Assembly (NCBI GenBank): GCA_965242605.1
Contig: CBDESS010000001.1
Location: 1,178,001 to 1,242,000, forward strand
Length of the DNA: 64,000 nt
From: JAAXHF01 sp965242605
GTDB lineage: Bacteria; Desulfobacterota; Binatia; Bin18
Direction of reading: 5' to 3'
The notes beneath the pieces are model-generated. The model searched no databases and was not told the DNA's origin. It worked only from the letters and a program-made list of their open reading frames with translations. Positions 33,105 to 41,544 of this stretch are shown piece after piece (position 1 is the stretch's first letter; each line of letters starts with the position of its first letter). Made by a program: the position numbers and the translations under genes.

Positions 33105-35429
33105 CTATAACATGCTGTACGGATCAACATCAACGATTGTCCGCAAGGCGGGCCGGCCTCGCGCCGCGCCCTGGTGCATGAATTCCTGACGAACCTGCCG
33201 GACCAGGCTGTGCAGGGCGCGGGGGTGCTCGCCTTTGAGCAGCAGGTGCCAGCGGACGCGGCCTTTGATCTTTTCAATCGGAGCTGGGGCCGGACCCAGC
33301 ACGGCGGCTGAGCCGTGGTCTTCTTCAATGAGGGTCTGTAAACGCCGGGCAAAGCGCTCGGCGTAGGCCATGACTGTTTCACTGTCGGTGCTCTCAAAGC
33401 GGATATTCACCGCGCGGGCAAAGGGTGGGTAGGCGAGCAGCTTGCGGTAGCCCAACTCCTGGTTGGCGAAGCCGGCAAAGTCATGCTGAAGCGCGGTCTG
33501 GATGCTGTAGTGATCGGGCAAGTATGTCTGAATGATGACCCGCCCAGGGTCGTCTCCGCGCCCGGCCCGGCCAGCCACCTGAGCCAGGAGTTGAAAGGTT
33601 CTCTCCGCGGCCCGGAAGTCGGGCAGGTTGAGAGAGATATCGGCCAGTAGTACGCCCACCAGGGTGACGCCGGGCACATCGTGCCCCTTGGCAATCATTT
33701 GGGTCCCGATCAGAACGTCAAGCTCCCCCGTCCGCCAGGTGCCTAAAATCCGGTCCAGTGCGCCTCGCCGGCGGGCGGTATCGCGGTCGAGCCGAGCGAC
33801 CCGGGCGTTGGGTATCAAGCGTGTCAGGGCCTCTTCCACCTGTTGGGTCCCGGCCCCACCGGGCCGCAGCGATGGACTCAAACAGCTCGGACAGCGCTGT
33901 GGCGCAGGTTTGGAGAAGCCGCAGTAATGACAGCGCAGCGCACGGTCGGCGCGGTGCCAGGTAAGCGTCACGCTGCACTGCCCGCACGCCAGTGCCTGCC
34001 CGCACTGGCGACACTGGAGGTAGTTCGCATACCCGCGGCGGTTCATGAACAGCAGGCTCTGCCGACCGGCTCGATGATTCTCTATCAGAGCGTGTTGAAG
34101 GGGAGCCGAAAAAATCCGATCTGGACTGCGCGGCTGGAAAGATGACCCGTCTTGCGGCCGGCCTTGGCGACGCAGGTCTACGACCTTCACCTCTGGGAGC
34201 GGACGCGAAGCGATCCGTTGAGGCAGGCTCAGCAGGGTATAGCGTTTGGACTGGCTATGCAGGTAGCTTTCGAGCGAAGGGGTGGCCGAGCCCAGGACCA
34301 CGGGACAGGAGGATATCCTGCCGCGGACGACAGCCAGGTCTCTGGCATTATATCGCACGCCCTCTTCCTGCTTGTATGCGCCGTCGTGCTCTTCATCAAC
34401 CACGATCAGGCCCAATTGGCTCACCGGGGCAAAAATCGCTGAGCGAGCGCCAATGACGATCGGTGCCTCTCCGCGTGCAATCCGCTGCCACTCAGCCCAA
34501 CGCTGGCCGGGTCGCAGGCCGCTGTGCATCACGGCAACCTGCGACCCGAAACGTTGCTGGGCGCGTTCAATCAACTGGTGGGTCAGCCCGATCTCCGGGA
34601 CCAACATCAACACACGCTTGTCGCTGCGCAGGGCGGCGTGAGCGGCGCGGACATACACCTCAGTTTTGCCGCTGCCAGTCACCCCGTGGAGCAGGAACAC
34701 CCGAAAAGCCGCTGATCCGAGGGCGGCGCTGATCCGGGCGTAGGCAGCTCCCTGCTCAGACGAGAGGCGGAAGGGAGGAACGCTCGTCTCGGTTCCGGCC
34801 GTGGCCAGGTCGGCTTTGGGCTGTCGTGTCTGCGGGATATGCTCCCGGACGGTGAGCAGATTTCTGACTTCCAGACCGTGCAGAATTCTGCCAACAGGCA
34901 GGCTGGGAAAGCGCTGGCCGAGGGCCTTTGTCGTGACCCGTTTCCTGCTCAGCACAAAATCCAGGATTGTTCTTTCCCTCTCGGTCAGTTCCAGAGCACT
35001 CTTTTGACTATCCGAAATATCAGAGCCATCGCTTTTGACTTTTGACTTTTTCACCAGCGTCACCACCCGCTTACTCTCCCGCCGCAAGCCACTGGGCAGC
35101 ATTGTGCTCAGCATATCGCCTGAGGACGCCAGGTAGTAATTGGCTGTCCACCGCCACAATTCCATCATTTCTTTCGAAAAAACGGGGGCTTCATCGAGAA
35201 CATCAAGAATATACTTGCAACTTTTACCGGCCAAATCGTGCGAAGGGCTGAGACGGGTCACAATACCAGTCATTTTCCGACGACCAACGGGTACAAGAAC
35301 CCGCATACCGGGGACGAGAGCTACCTGAAACACCTCAGGAATGGCGTAGATAAGCTCTTGGCGGCGATCAATTGGAGCCGTGACCACCACACAAGCGAAA
35401 GGAAAAGGTGAAATTTTCGGCTCAGACAT
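33105..35429 (-). CDS. priA: Primosomal protein N' (replication restart helicase)
   Basis: A 774-residue superfamily 2 helicase. The N-terminal 3'-end-binding domain (about 1-105) starts at the ATG at 35429 (MSEPKISPFPF). Then come Walker A LLHGVTGSGKTEVYVRAA, the DEEH box IVVDEEHDGAYKQEEG, and the zinc-binding cysteines CRQCGQALACGQCSV and CHYCGFSKPAPQRCPSC. C-terminal helicase motifs include IGTQMIAKGHDVPGV and AGRAGRGDDPGRVIIQTY. A short stretch GRPQDGSSFQPRSP between VDLRRQ and DRIFSAPL resembles half of the palindromic element. The longer frame to 35750 is not conserved. Confidence 0.97.
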   Translation of the reverse strand: MSEPKISPFPFACVVVTAPIDRRQELIYAIPEVFQVALVPGMRVLVPVGRRKMTGIVTRLSPSHDLAGKSCKYILDVLDEAPVFSKEMMELWRWTANYYLASSGDMLSTMLPSGLRRESKRVVTLVKKSKVKSDGSDISDSQKSALELTERERTILDFVLSRKRVTTKALGQRFPSLPVGRILHGLEVRNLLTVREHIPQTRQPKADLATAGTETSVPPFRLSSEQGAAYARISAALGSAAFRVFLLHGVTGSGKTEVYVRAAHAALRSDKRVLMLVPEIGLTHQLIERAQQRFGSQVAVMHSGLRPGQRWAEWQRIARGEAPIVIGARSAIFAPVSQLGLIVVDEEHDGAYKQEEGVRYNARDLAVVRGRISSCPVVLGSATPSLESYLHSQSKRYTLLSLPQRIASRPLPEVKVVDLRRQGRPQDGSSFQPRSPDRIFSAPLQHALIENHRAGRQSLLFMNRRGYANYLQCRQCGQALACGQCSVTLTWHRADRALRCHYCGFSKPAPQRCPSCLSPSLRPGGAGTQQVEEALTRLIPNARVARLDRDTARRRGALDRILGTWRTGELDVLIGTQMIAKGHDVPGVTLVGVLLADISLNLPDFRAAERTFQLLAQVAGRAGRGDDPGRVIIQTYLPDHYSIQTALQHDFAGFANQELGYRKLLAYPPFARAVNIRFESTDSETVMAYAERFARRLQTLIEEDHGSAAVLGPAPAPIEKIKGRVRWHLLLKGEHPRALHSLVRQVRQEFMHQGAARGRPALRTIVDVDPYSML
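34138..34163 (-). repeat. Possible half palindromic element in priA
   Basis: Plus-strand AAAGATGACCCGTCTTG (34138-34154) matches one arm of family A. The second arm is not recognisable. In PriA it encodes PQDGSSF, in the same phase as the aroK and aroB inserts. It may be an eroded copy or chance. Confidence 0.3.
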
Positions 35430-35482
35430 TTGACAATCTACTTTTTTTTTGCCATAGTAACTGCACAGAAAGGCTGTAACAT

Positions 35483-35718
35483 ATGCCAGACCTGGGAGAG
35501 AAAAACTATCTGACCCTGGATATGGTGTCAGTACAGGGCATGAACGCCGGCATTGCGGCTCGTGACTTGCGTGATGAAACAGGGATTTCGTCCCTGCGTC
35601 CCTGCGGGATATGCTCGGACTCGGCCGGCTCTCCCGCGGTAACAATCGCATCCAGAAAAAAGATGAATTATTGGCTTTGGACCGGCGGCAGGAGCGTAGG
35701 GCGTTGGACGATGCGTGA
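35483..35718 (+). pseudogene. Small protein gene broken by an 8-bp tandem duplication
   Basis: The frame starts MPDLGEKNYLTLDMVSVQGM and continues ARDLRDETGISSL, where an 8-bp unit TCCCTGCG stands twice in tandem (about 35591-35606) and shifts the frame. Removing one unit gives a continuous 75-residue protein that continues with RDMLGLGRLSRGNNRIQKKD and ends RRQERRALDDA at the TGA at 35716-35718. The length without the 8 bp is divisible by three. I do not recognise a family. With a slipped-strand repeat, the change could be reversible. Confidence 0.45.
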
Positions 35719-35743
35719 GACAGGGGGAACAACAGTATTGGCT

Positions 35744-35949
35744 GGGACACTCGGAGGCTTGGCTGTCAGTGGTGACGCGGGGCGGTGGAGTGGTGGAAGT
35801 GATGGGTGATTCGCTTCTTGACTCCGAGCCTCCGAGTGTCCCTGTTGATGTGGTGGTTGGTGGTTGTGGTAGTGGAATGACAGGGATCAGATAGGGGTGA
35901 GGGGAGGAAAATATTTCCTCAAATTCTTTGTGCTACCCTCACCCCTATC
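35744..35949. repeat. Inverted repeats in the priA-aroK intergenic region
   Basis: Two perfect inverted pairs occur. GGGACACTCGGAGGCT at 35744-35759 pairs with 35827-35842. GATAGGGGTGAGGG at 35890-35903 pairs with 35936-35949 and encloses the small palindrome GAGGAAAATATTTCCTC (35904-35920). The first could extrude a large cruciform; the second looks like a MITE- or REP-like hairpin. A 13-bp direct repeat AACAACAGTATTG (about 35729 and 36008) flanks the whole block. No gene was seen between 35719 and 36100. Confidence 0.7.
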
Positions 35950-36100
35950 AAAAAATTCACCTTAAGGCAAGAGCACTGCACCTGTGCGTCTACTCAGGGT
36001 GAAGAAAACAACAGTATTGTGGGAGGAAGGGGAACAGATTCGGGACGGGGTATCGGGGAGGAATGACGGTTGGGCTTCCCGACCCGAGGATCTGTACCCT

Positions 36101-36679
36101 ATGCCGGGCAATATCATACTGACTGGCTTCATGGGGACCGGCAAAACCCAGGTCGGCAGACGGCTGGCCAGGCGGCTGGGGTGGCTGTTTGTTGATACAG
36201 ACCTCGTTATTGAGCAAGAACTCAATATCTCTATTCGACAGCTCTTTGCGGAAAAAGGTGAAGCCTGTTTCCGTCAGCAGGAACGGTCGGTGATCGCCCG
36301 GGTGTGCCAATACCAGCGGTGTGTTATTGCGACCGGGGGCGGAGCGATTGTCGATCCAGCCAACGCTCAACAGCTCAAAAACAGTGGTTTGGTGGTGTGT
36401 TTGACCGCGACCCCTGAAGTCATTTTCGCTCGGGTGCAGAATAATACCGACCGGCCGCTCTTACCGGCCGAAAAGATGAATCGTCCTGACCAATCGGAAG
36501 GAAGACAAGACGATTCATCTTTCGATCTACTCGCAACAATTCTGACCCTGATGGCAAGTCGGGCTGACGCCTATGCCAGAGCACAGATCACTATTGACAC
36601 CTCGCAACAGAGTGTGGAACAGGTTGTTGCGGCAGTCCTGAGCGCATATCTGGACTACGGCCGAAAAGGTGGAACATGA
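36101..36679 (+). CDS. aroK: Shikimate kinase with in-frame palindromic insert
   Basis: A 192-residue kinase. Walker A is GFMGTGKTQVGRRLARRLG, the shikimate-binding Asp is in DTDLVIEQE, and the GGG motif is VIATGGGAIVDP. After the conserved RPLL of the lid region there is a foreign 17-residue stretch (KMNRPDQSEGRQDDSSF) encoded exactly by a 51-bp palindrome, after which the usual C-terminal helix resumes (ILTLMASRADAYARAQITID). The enzyme is otherwise intact and the insert is in a loop next to the lid. The start is the ATG at 36101; an upstream ATG would add 39 unconserved residues. aroB follows at once. Confidence 0.95.
   Translation: MPGNIILTGFMGTGKTQVGRRLARRLGWLFVDTDLVIEQELNISIRQLFAEKGEACFRQQERSVIARVCQYQRCVIATGGGAIVDPANAQQLKNSGLVVCLTATPEVIFARVQNNTDRPLLPAEKMNRPDQSEGRQDDSSFDLLATILTLMASRADAYARAQITIDTSQQSVEQVVAAVLSAYLDYGRKGGT
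36472..36522 (+). repeat. Palindromic element (family A) inserted in aroK
   Basis: This 51-bp copy has perfect 14-bp arms, AAAGATGAATCGTC (36472-36485) and its complement (36509-36522). It encodes 17 hydrophilic residues in frame (starting KMNR, ending DDSSF). It is the best copy in the window. Confidence 0.93.
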
Positions 36680-36733
36680 CATCTTCTTTCACTCTTGCCT
36701 GAAAAGACAGTACGACTGTCCGCACCTCTGCCT

Positions 36734-37873
36734 ATGGAGAGCATTACCGTTCATCTTGGCCAGCGTTCCTACCCGGTTATGATCGGGTCTGGAGTTGTGT
36801 CCCGTCTTGGCCCGCTGTTGGAAAAGATGAACCATCTTAACCATTCGGAACGAAGACAGGGCGATTCATCTTTCGAGCGGGGTATGACCGCCAGGCGCGT
36901 TGCGGTGGTGACGGACAGCAATGTCGCGCCCCATTACCGCGACCCGCTGCTACAGAGCCTGACCAGGGCTGGTTATGATCCGTGGGTGATTGTGCTGCCG
37001 CCCGGTGAACAGCAAAAGGACTTGGCAACGCTGTCTCTGGTGTATGACAAACTGATTGAAGGACGGATTGAACGTCGTTCTCCGCTGATCGCTTTGGGCG
37101 GAGGGGTGGTCGGTGATCTGACCGGGTTTGCCGCGGCCACATTTCAACGCGGCGTCCCCTTTATCCAGGTGCCGACAACGCTGTTAGCCCAGATTGATTC
37201 CAGCGTGGGGGGGAAAACTGCGGTCAACCATCCGGCTGGAAAGAATTTGATCGGAGCTTTCTATCAACCGTGTTTGGTCCTCATTGATGTTGATACGCTC
37301 AAAACCCTGCCCCAACGCGAGTTTGTGGCCGGGGTTGCAGAGGTGATCAAGTATGGGGTGATTCTGAGCCCGGACTTGTTTGCCCTCTTGGAGGAGCAGC
37401 TCGACCGCCTGCTCGGGCTGGATCCCGTATTGCTGACCTCAATCATCAAGACCTGCTGTCAGCTCAAGGCGCAGGTGGTTGAAGCGGACGAGCAAGAGGC
37501 CGATTACCGGGCCATTCTGAACTTTGGACATACACTGGGTCACGCGGTTGAGAGCGCGACCGGGTATGAGCGATTCTTGCACGGCGAGGCGGTCGCCATA
37601 GGTATGGCGTTTGCCGCCAAGCTGTCGCTCCAACGTGGTCTGTGTAGAGCGGCAACCCGTGACCGTCTTGTAGGATTGCTCCAACGGGCCGGTTTACCGG
37701 TCGATATCCCGCCGGATATTGTCGAGGAGCACCTCCGTACAGGTATCGGAGCAGACAAAAAGGTCTCGGCCGGTAAGGTCAAATTCGTGTGTCTCGAACA
37801 GTTCGGCAAGACTCGCTTTGAGGTGTTAAGCGCCGCCGAAATTGTTCGCTCCATCTCCCAAGGGGAACAATGA
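36734..37873 (+). CDS. aroB: 3-Dehydroquinate synthase with in-frame palindromic insert
   Basis: A 379-residue NAD- and zinc-dependent enzyme. Visible parts are MESITVHLGQRSYPVMIG, VVTDSNVAPHY, GGGVVGDLTGFAAATFQRG, the active-site stretch DSSVGGKTAVNHPAGKN, and metal ligands in ILNFGHTLGHAVE and HGEAVAIGMAFA. Between LGPLLE and RRVAVVTD lies a second 51-bp palindrome, adding 17 residues (KMNHLNHSERRQGDSSF) to the N-terminal domain. The ATG at 36734 matches the usual AroB N-terminus; a TTG at 36695 is in frame but unconserved. Confidence 0.95.
   Translation: MESITVHLGQRSYPVMIGSGVVSRLGPLLEKMNHLNHSERRQGDSSFERGMTARRVAVVTDSNVAPHYRDPLLQSLTRAGYDPWVIVLPPGEQQKDLATLSLVYDKLIEGRIERRSPLIALGGGVVGDLTGFAAATFQRGVPFIQVPTTLLAQIDSSVGGKTAVNHPAGKNLIGAFYQPCLVLIDVDTLKTLPQREFVAGVAEVIKYGVILSPDLFALLEEQLDRLLGLDPVLLTSIIKTCCQLKAQVVEADEQEADYRAILNFGHTLGHAVESATGYERFLHGEAVAIGMAFAAKLSLQRGLCRAATRDRLVGLLQRAGLPVDIPPDIVEEHLRTGIGADKKVSAGKVKFVCLEQFGKTRFEVLSAAEIVRSISQGEQ
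36823..36873 (+). repeat. Palindromic element (family A) inserted in aroB
   Basis: A 51-bp copy with arms AAAGATGAACCATC (36823-36836) and GGCGATTCATCTTT (36860-36873), 11 of 14 positions pairing. It is in the same reading phase as the aroK copy (both start KMN and end DSSF) but differs in the interior, so it is not a recent duplicate. Confidence 0.92.
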
Positions 37874-38008
37874 CCTCTTCCTGATGAGGGGGTCATCATC
37901 GTTCACCTCGCTCCCGGTCTCCTTCTCCCCACCGACTCACAGTTGACCTGGAGAATAAGACATTATACCCTGAGACGAGTTGAACGCTCCGATCCGTACA
38001 GGTGTCCT

Positions 38009-38710
38009 ATGGAGTTATTGCCCAAGAGAAGAGTGTACCAGGTGTGTCTTGCTCTCGCCCTGTCCGGGTGCTCAATGAGCACAGGTTCAAATTCGAGCCC
38101 CGGCCCGCCGCCCTCTTCGGCCCTGCCGCCCCCGACCACTCCCACTCCCCCCGAACTCCAGACGAATTACCAGAATGACCCATCGCTGACCCGAGGAGAG
38201 AAAGTCGAGCGCATGGACCGGGCGCTGTCCCGTTCGCTTAATACGTTTGACGACCGCCGGAACACGGTAGCGCAGGGTGGTGGGGGGCCTTCTTCTGCCA
38301 CAGCCGGGAACGCCACCGGTTCGGGCGACGGCGCTTTGCCCGGGGCGAGCTTGGGCGGGTCAATCGCTTCTTCCGAAATATCGGGAACCGAAGTGATGTC
38401 GCAGGTCCCAGGCGGCCCGCCTGTCGGCTCAACACCGCTCACCGACGTGACGGGGGTAGACCCGGCCTTGGGCATCCCGCCAGCCTCTGGCGGGATGGAA
38501 GCGCCGAACAGGAACCCCACACGGCTGCCGCGTGGACGCCAGCCTGTACTTGGCAGCGGCCGGTTGCCTGAAGACATTCCCGCTGCCGACAACGACGACG
38601 TCCTTGAGGCGCAGCTCCGTGCGGCGGCAATGCAGGAACAAGATCCGCAGATGCGGGAACGCCTATGGAACGAATACCGCCGATACAAGGGGCTGCCGTT
38701 AAAAGAATAG
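38009..38710 (+). CDS. Lipoprotein of unknown function, Pro/Gly/Ser-rich
   Basis: A 233-residue protein with a lipoprotein signal at residues 1-18 (RRVYQVCLALALSGC, lipobox LSGC). The mature part is low-complexity (Pro-rich, then Gly/Ser-rich) until about residue 190. A conserved-looking C-terminal end follows (VLEAQLRAAAMQEQDPQMRE, then LWNEYRRYKGLP). The ATG at 38009 is the one next to the signal. It is the first of eight genes of the envelope cluster and overlaps or abuts the next lipoprotein. Probably a periplasmic or outer-membrane structural component (inference). Confidence 0.7.
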   Translation: MELLPKRRVYQVCLALALSGCSMSTGSNSSPGPPPSSALPPPTTPTPPELQTNYQNDPSLTRGEKVERMDRALSRSLNTFDDRRNTVAQGGGGPSSATAGNATGSGDGALPGASLGGSIASSEISGTEVMSQVPGGPPVGSTPLTDVTGVDPALGIPPASGGMEAPNRNPTRLPRGRQPVLGSGRLPEDIPAADNDDVLEAQLRAAAMQEQDPQMRERLWNEYRRYKGLPLKE

Positions 38711-38727
38711 GCGCGGTTCGGTGCCCA

Positions 38728-39981
38728 ATGGGACAAAGACGAGTCGTCTCAGCCAATCAAGAGGAAGACAGGACGAAGCGTCTTTTGAGGAAGTCTACCG
38801 TATACCTGATGTGCGTTGCCCTCACGCTGTCAGGCTGCGCCGCGAATCCAGGCTTGAGATCGGGCCAGAGCGCTGGACTGCCGCCCTCCTCCACCCTGGC
38901 TCGTGCGCCGGCTCATAAACCCAGACTGGACATTATCATCCCGGTATTTGACCCCGGGCTTGAGGGCGCGTCAGCCAAGGACGCAGTGTGGCCGGAGCTG
39001 CGGCGGGCCGAGGCCAACCGCTTTGCTCACAAGCTGAAACTGGCCCTTGAAGAAACCGGGGTCTTCGGGGCCGTGCGCGTCACCCCCGACACAACTGCGA
39101 CCGGCGACCTGTACGTCATGGGCCGTATTCAAGAGTCAAACGGCGAGCGGGTAGAAATCGGCCTGGAAGTGCGCGATATTTCCGGGGCGTCCTGGTCTGG
39201 CCGGTCCTTCGCTCATACGGTGGACAACCGCTTCCATAAAAATATCCGCAACAAGGGCCAGGACCCCTACGATCCGGTGTTCAGGAACGCCGCCCACTAT
39301 CTCGTCCAACAGCTCCAGCAGCGGCAGGCCGCCGACCTGGAACAACTCAAAATGCTGACCGACCTCCGCTTTGGCGTCAGCCTCGCCGAGGAAGCCTTCT
39401 CTGAGCATCTCAGGCAAGAAGACGGCCGCCTCGCGCTCGCCAGTTATCCCAGCAGCGATGATCCTATGCTGCGGAGAACCAGGGCCATCCGCGTCCGCGA
39501 TCAGCTTTTTGTTGATGATCTGCAAGAGCACTACCGGTTGTTCAGCGAGAAGATGAACACCAGCTACCTGGTCTGGCAGGAACAGAGCCTCGCCGAAGTC
39601 GAGGCCGAGCGACAGACCAAGCGCAAAGCCCTCGTCCAGGGGCTTGCCGGCGCAGTGCTGCTTGGGCTTGGCGTGGCCGGTGTCGCTATGGCCCCCCAGG
39701 GTAACCTCGGTACCGTTGCGACAACCGCCGGCTTGGCCAGTGGCGTGGCCGGTGCGGTCATGCTGGGTAAAAGTTTCCAGACCAGCAAAGAGGCCAAGGT
39801 CCACCGTGACGCGCTCAACGAGCTTGGCGAGTCGATTGACGTTGAGCTTGCCTCTCAGGTCGTTGCGTTTGAGGAAGACACGGAGAAGCTGACCGGGACG
39901 GCAAAAGAACAGTTCGGGCAGTGGCGCGCCTTTCTCAAGAAAATCTACGAACAAGAGCGAACCCCGGAGGTGCGACTCTAA
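38728..39981 (+). CDS. Lipoprotein with coiled coil and glycine-rich hydrophobic segment
   Basis: Up to 417 residues. The lipoprotein signal is RKSTVYLMCVALTLSGC (lipobox LSGC). Then comes a region (PRLDIIIPVFDPGLEG to about residue 190) with the pattern of periplasmic proteins that form beta-sandwiches, with TGDLYVMGRIQESNGERVEI. A helical region (about 200-320) follows, then a Gly/Ala hydrophobic hairpin ALVQGLAGAVLLGLGVAGVA with a second half GLASGVAGAVMLG. It ends in a short coiled coil. The ATG at 38728 lies in a palindromic element; a TTG at 38785 directly before the signal peptide is an equally good start. Unknown function. Confidence 0.7.
   Translation: MGQRRVVSANQEEDRTKRLLRKSTVYLMCVALTLSGCAANPGLRSGQSAGLPPSSTLARAPAHKPRLDIIIPVFDPGLEGASAKDAVWPELRRAEANRFAHKLKLALEETGVFGAVRVTPDTTATGDLYVMGRIQESNGERVEIGLEVRDISGASWSGRSFAHTVDNRFHKNIRNKGQDPYDPVFRNAAHYLVQQLQQRQAADLEQLKMLTDLRFGVSLAEEAFSEHLRQEDGRLALASYPSSDDPMLRRTRAIRVRDQLFVDDLQEHYRLFSEKMNTSYLVWQEQSLAEVEAERQTKRKALVQGLAGAVLLGLGVAGVAMAPQGNLGTVATTAGLASGVAGAVMLGKSFQTSKEAKVHRDALNELGESIDVELASQVVAFEEDTEKLTGTAKEQFGQWRAFLKKIYEQERTPEVRL
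38735..38785 (+). repeat. Palindromic element (family A) at the 5' end of the second lipoprotein gene
   Basis: A 51-bp copy, arms AAAGACGAGTCGTC (38735-38748) and GACGAAGCGTCTTT (38772-38785), 12 of 14 positions pairing. It lies between the first ATG and the signal peptide and adds an unusual charged N-terminal extension if translation starts at 38728. It may have displaced the original start. Confidence 0.75.
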
Positions 39982-39996
39982 CGAGGCCCTCCCCTT

Positions 39997-41544
39997 ATGG
40001 GAGCTCACCTTGCCCGGAGCCCAGGAATGCTGGACGAGCGGCTCGCCGGCGCGAATCGTCAGGCGCACAAAAGATGGATCAAAGCAGCCGCGGCAGTGGT
40101 CATCGGCCTGTCGGGCTTTGGGTTGTGGTTCATGGAAATGTTCATGGAACGCAAGCCACGAGCCGTCCCCGAAGTGTTGAAGGACGAGTCGTTTCATCCG
40201 GCAATCCAGGGCTTTGGCGCACAGATCGAGGCCGGGCAGCCTGTGCAGTCAATCGACGCAGACCCCCGGGAAGGCTTTAAGCAGACCTTGGGCGAGTATG
40301 TGCGCGAAGCCGAACCGATCGTCCGCAGCCCAGAGTTTGCAGACTGGGACGCGGTCGCCCAGCGCGACATGGCGGCGATGAAGGAAGCCGCGTTGCAGGC
40401 CTTCGGCGCGGGCAAGCACGCAGACGCCCTGTTCAAACTCGAAGCGCTGCTTGAAAAGGCGCGCGGTGCCCTGCGTCAACGCGAAGCCGCTTTCACTACC
40501 GCGCTTTCGGCTGCAGACGCCGGCCTTGGACAAGACAACTACGCAGAAGCTCTCCTGCACCTGACCGAGGCGTTGCGCATCAAGCCGGCATCACCGGACG
40601 CCCTGCGTCTCCGGGCCAAAATCGAACAATTACCCCAAGTGCTGGCTCACCTGGAAGCTGCCCGGGTGGCCAGGCTGGAGAACAATACGCAAGCGGAACT
40701 GCACGCCCTTCAGCAGGTTGTCACGCTTGACCCGTCCCGTTCTGCCGCCCGCAGTCGCCTGGCCAGCCTGAGAGGAACAGTGCAGGACGACCGCTACCGT
40801 GCGCAGATTGCGCGCGGCCTTACGGCTTTGGAGAAGAACGACCTCGACACGGCCCACAGACATCTTGACCAAGCCCGGCAGCTCTTTCCGAATCGGCCTG
40901 AAACCATCCTGTTGGCCAAACAGGTAGACGAACTCGACCGCGCCGGGCAGGTCGAACGTTTGCTCCAGAACGCCAGCGCTGCGGCCCAGGCGGATGACTG
41001 GCAAACGGCCGCTCGTGCCTATCAACAGGTGGAGGCGCTGCGGCCCGGTCACGCGCTCGCGCTCCAGGGCCGCCAGACTGCCGAGCGCATCCTCTCCCTG
41101 CTCAGTGCCGTCAAGGCCCACCTCGGCGCTCCTCACCGGCTGTCTTCCCCACACATTGCCGCGCAGGCCCAAGAGCTGACCAGGCAGAGCAGGGAAGCCG
41201 GGCGCAGCAGCCCGGAGCTCGCCGTCCGGGCCTCGGAACTCCAACAGGCGATTGAGCACTACTCCAGGCAGGTCCCGGTTCGGCTCGTTTCCGACGGAAA
41301 GACGAACATTGCAGTCAGAGGAGTTGGCCGGGTCGGGGCTGTGGTCTCGAAGCTGATCCATCTCAAGCCGGGCGCGTACAAGTTCGAGGGCAGGCGGAGC
41401 GGCTATAAATCGGTGATCGTGACCAGGCTGATAGGAGTAGAGGATGCCCAGGATAGGAGAAGCGGGACGGCGAACCCTGCACTCCATCATCCTGGAAATC
41501 CAGATATCCCGGTCGTTGAAATTGTTTGCGATGAGCCGATTTGA
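39997..41544 (+). CDS. Membrane-anchored TPR protein with C-terminal PEGA-like domain
   Basis: A 515-residue protein. One N-terminal transmembrane segment (about 29-47, AAAAVVIGLSGFGLWFMEMF) is followed by a helical region and TPR-like repeats (about 120-380; for example NYAEALLHLTEALRIKPASP and DWQTAARAYQQVEALRPGH). A C-terminal PEGA-like domain (about 425-515) has VPVRLVSDGKTNIAVRGVG and LKPGAYKFEGRRSGYKSVIV. A palindrome of family B interrupts this domain (NPALHHPGNPDIP) just before the final VVEIVCDEP. Its stop overlaps the next start by 14 nt. Probably a periplasmic scaffold of the cluster. Confidence 0.75.
   Translation: MGAHLARSPGMLDERLAGANRQAHKRWIKAAAAVVIGLSGFGLWFMEMFMERKPRAVPEVLKDESFHPAIQGFGAQIEAGQPVQSIDADPREGFKQTLGEYVREAEPIVRSPEFADWDAVAQRDMAAMKEAALQAFGAGKHADALFKLEALLEKARGALRQREAAFTTALSAADAGLGQDNYAEALLHLTEALRIKPASPDALRLRAKIEQLPQVLAHLEAARVARLENNTQAELHALQQVVTLDPSRSAARSRLASLRGTVQDDRYRAQIARGLTALEKNDLDTAHRHLDQARQLFPNRPETILLAKQVDELDRAGQVERLLQNASAAAQADDWQTAARAYQQVEALRPGHALALQGRQTAERILSLLSAVKAHLGAPHRLSSPHIAAQAQELTRQSREAGRSSPELAVRASELQQAIEHYSRQVPVRLVSDGKTNIAVRGVGRVGAVVSKLIHLKPGAYKFEGRRSGYKSVIVTRLIGVEDAQDRRSGTANPALHHPGNPDIPVVEIVCDEPI
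41442..41510 (+). repeat. Palindromic element (family B) in the TPR/PEGA gene
   Basis: Inverted pair CCAGGAT (41448-41454) / ATCCTGG (41489-41495), followed by AAATCCAGATATCCC. The ending resembles the copies at 44094 and 44608 (consensus AATCCtGgaCATCCAGAtAT). It encodes about 20 residues (ending NPGNPDIP) inside the last strand region of the PEGA-like domain. Confidence 0.45.

Noticed and set aside
35890..35949. Intrinsic terminator for priA or an upstream gene
   Set aside because: The hairpin is followed by A on the plus strand and the T-run on the minus strand comes before, not after, the stem; priA is transcribed away from it.
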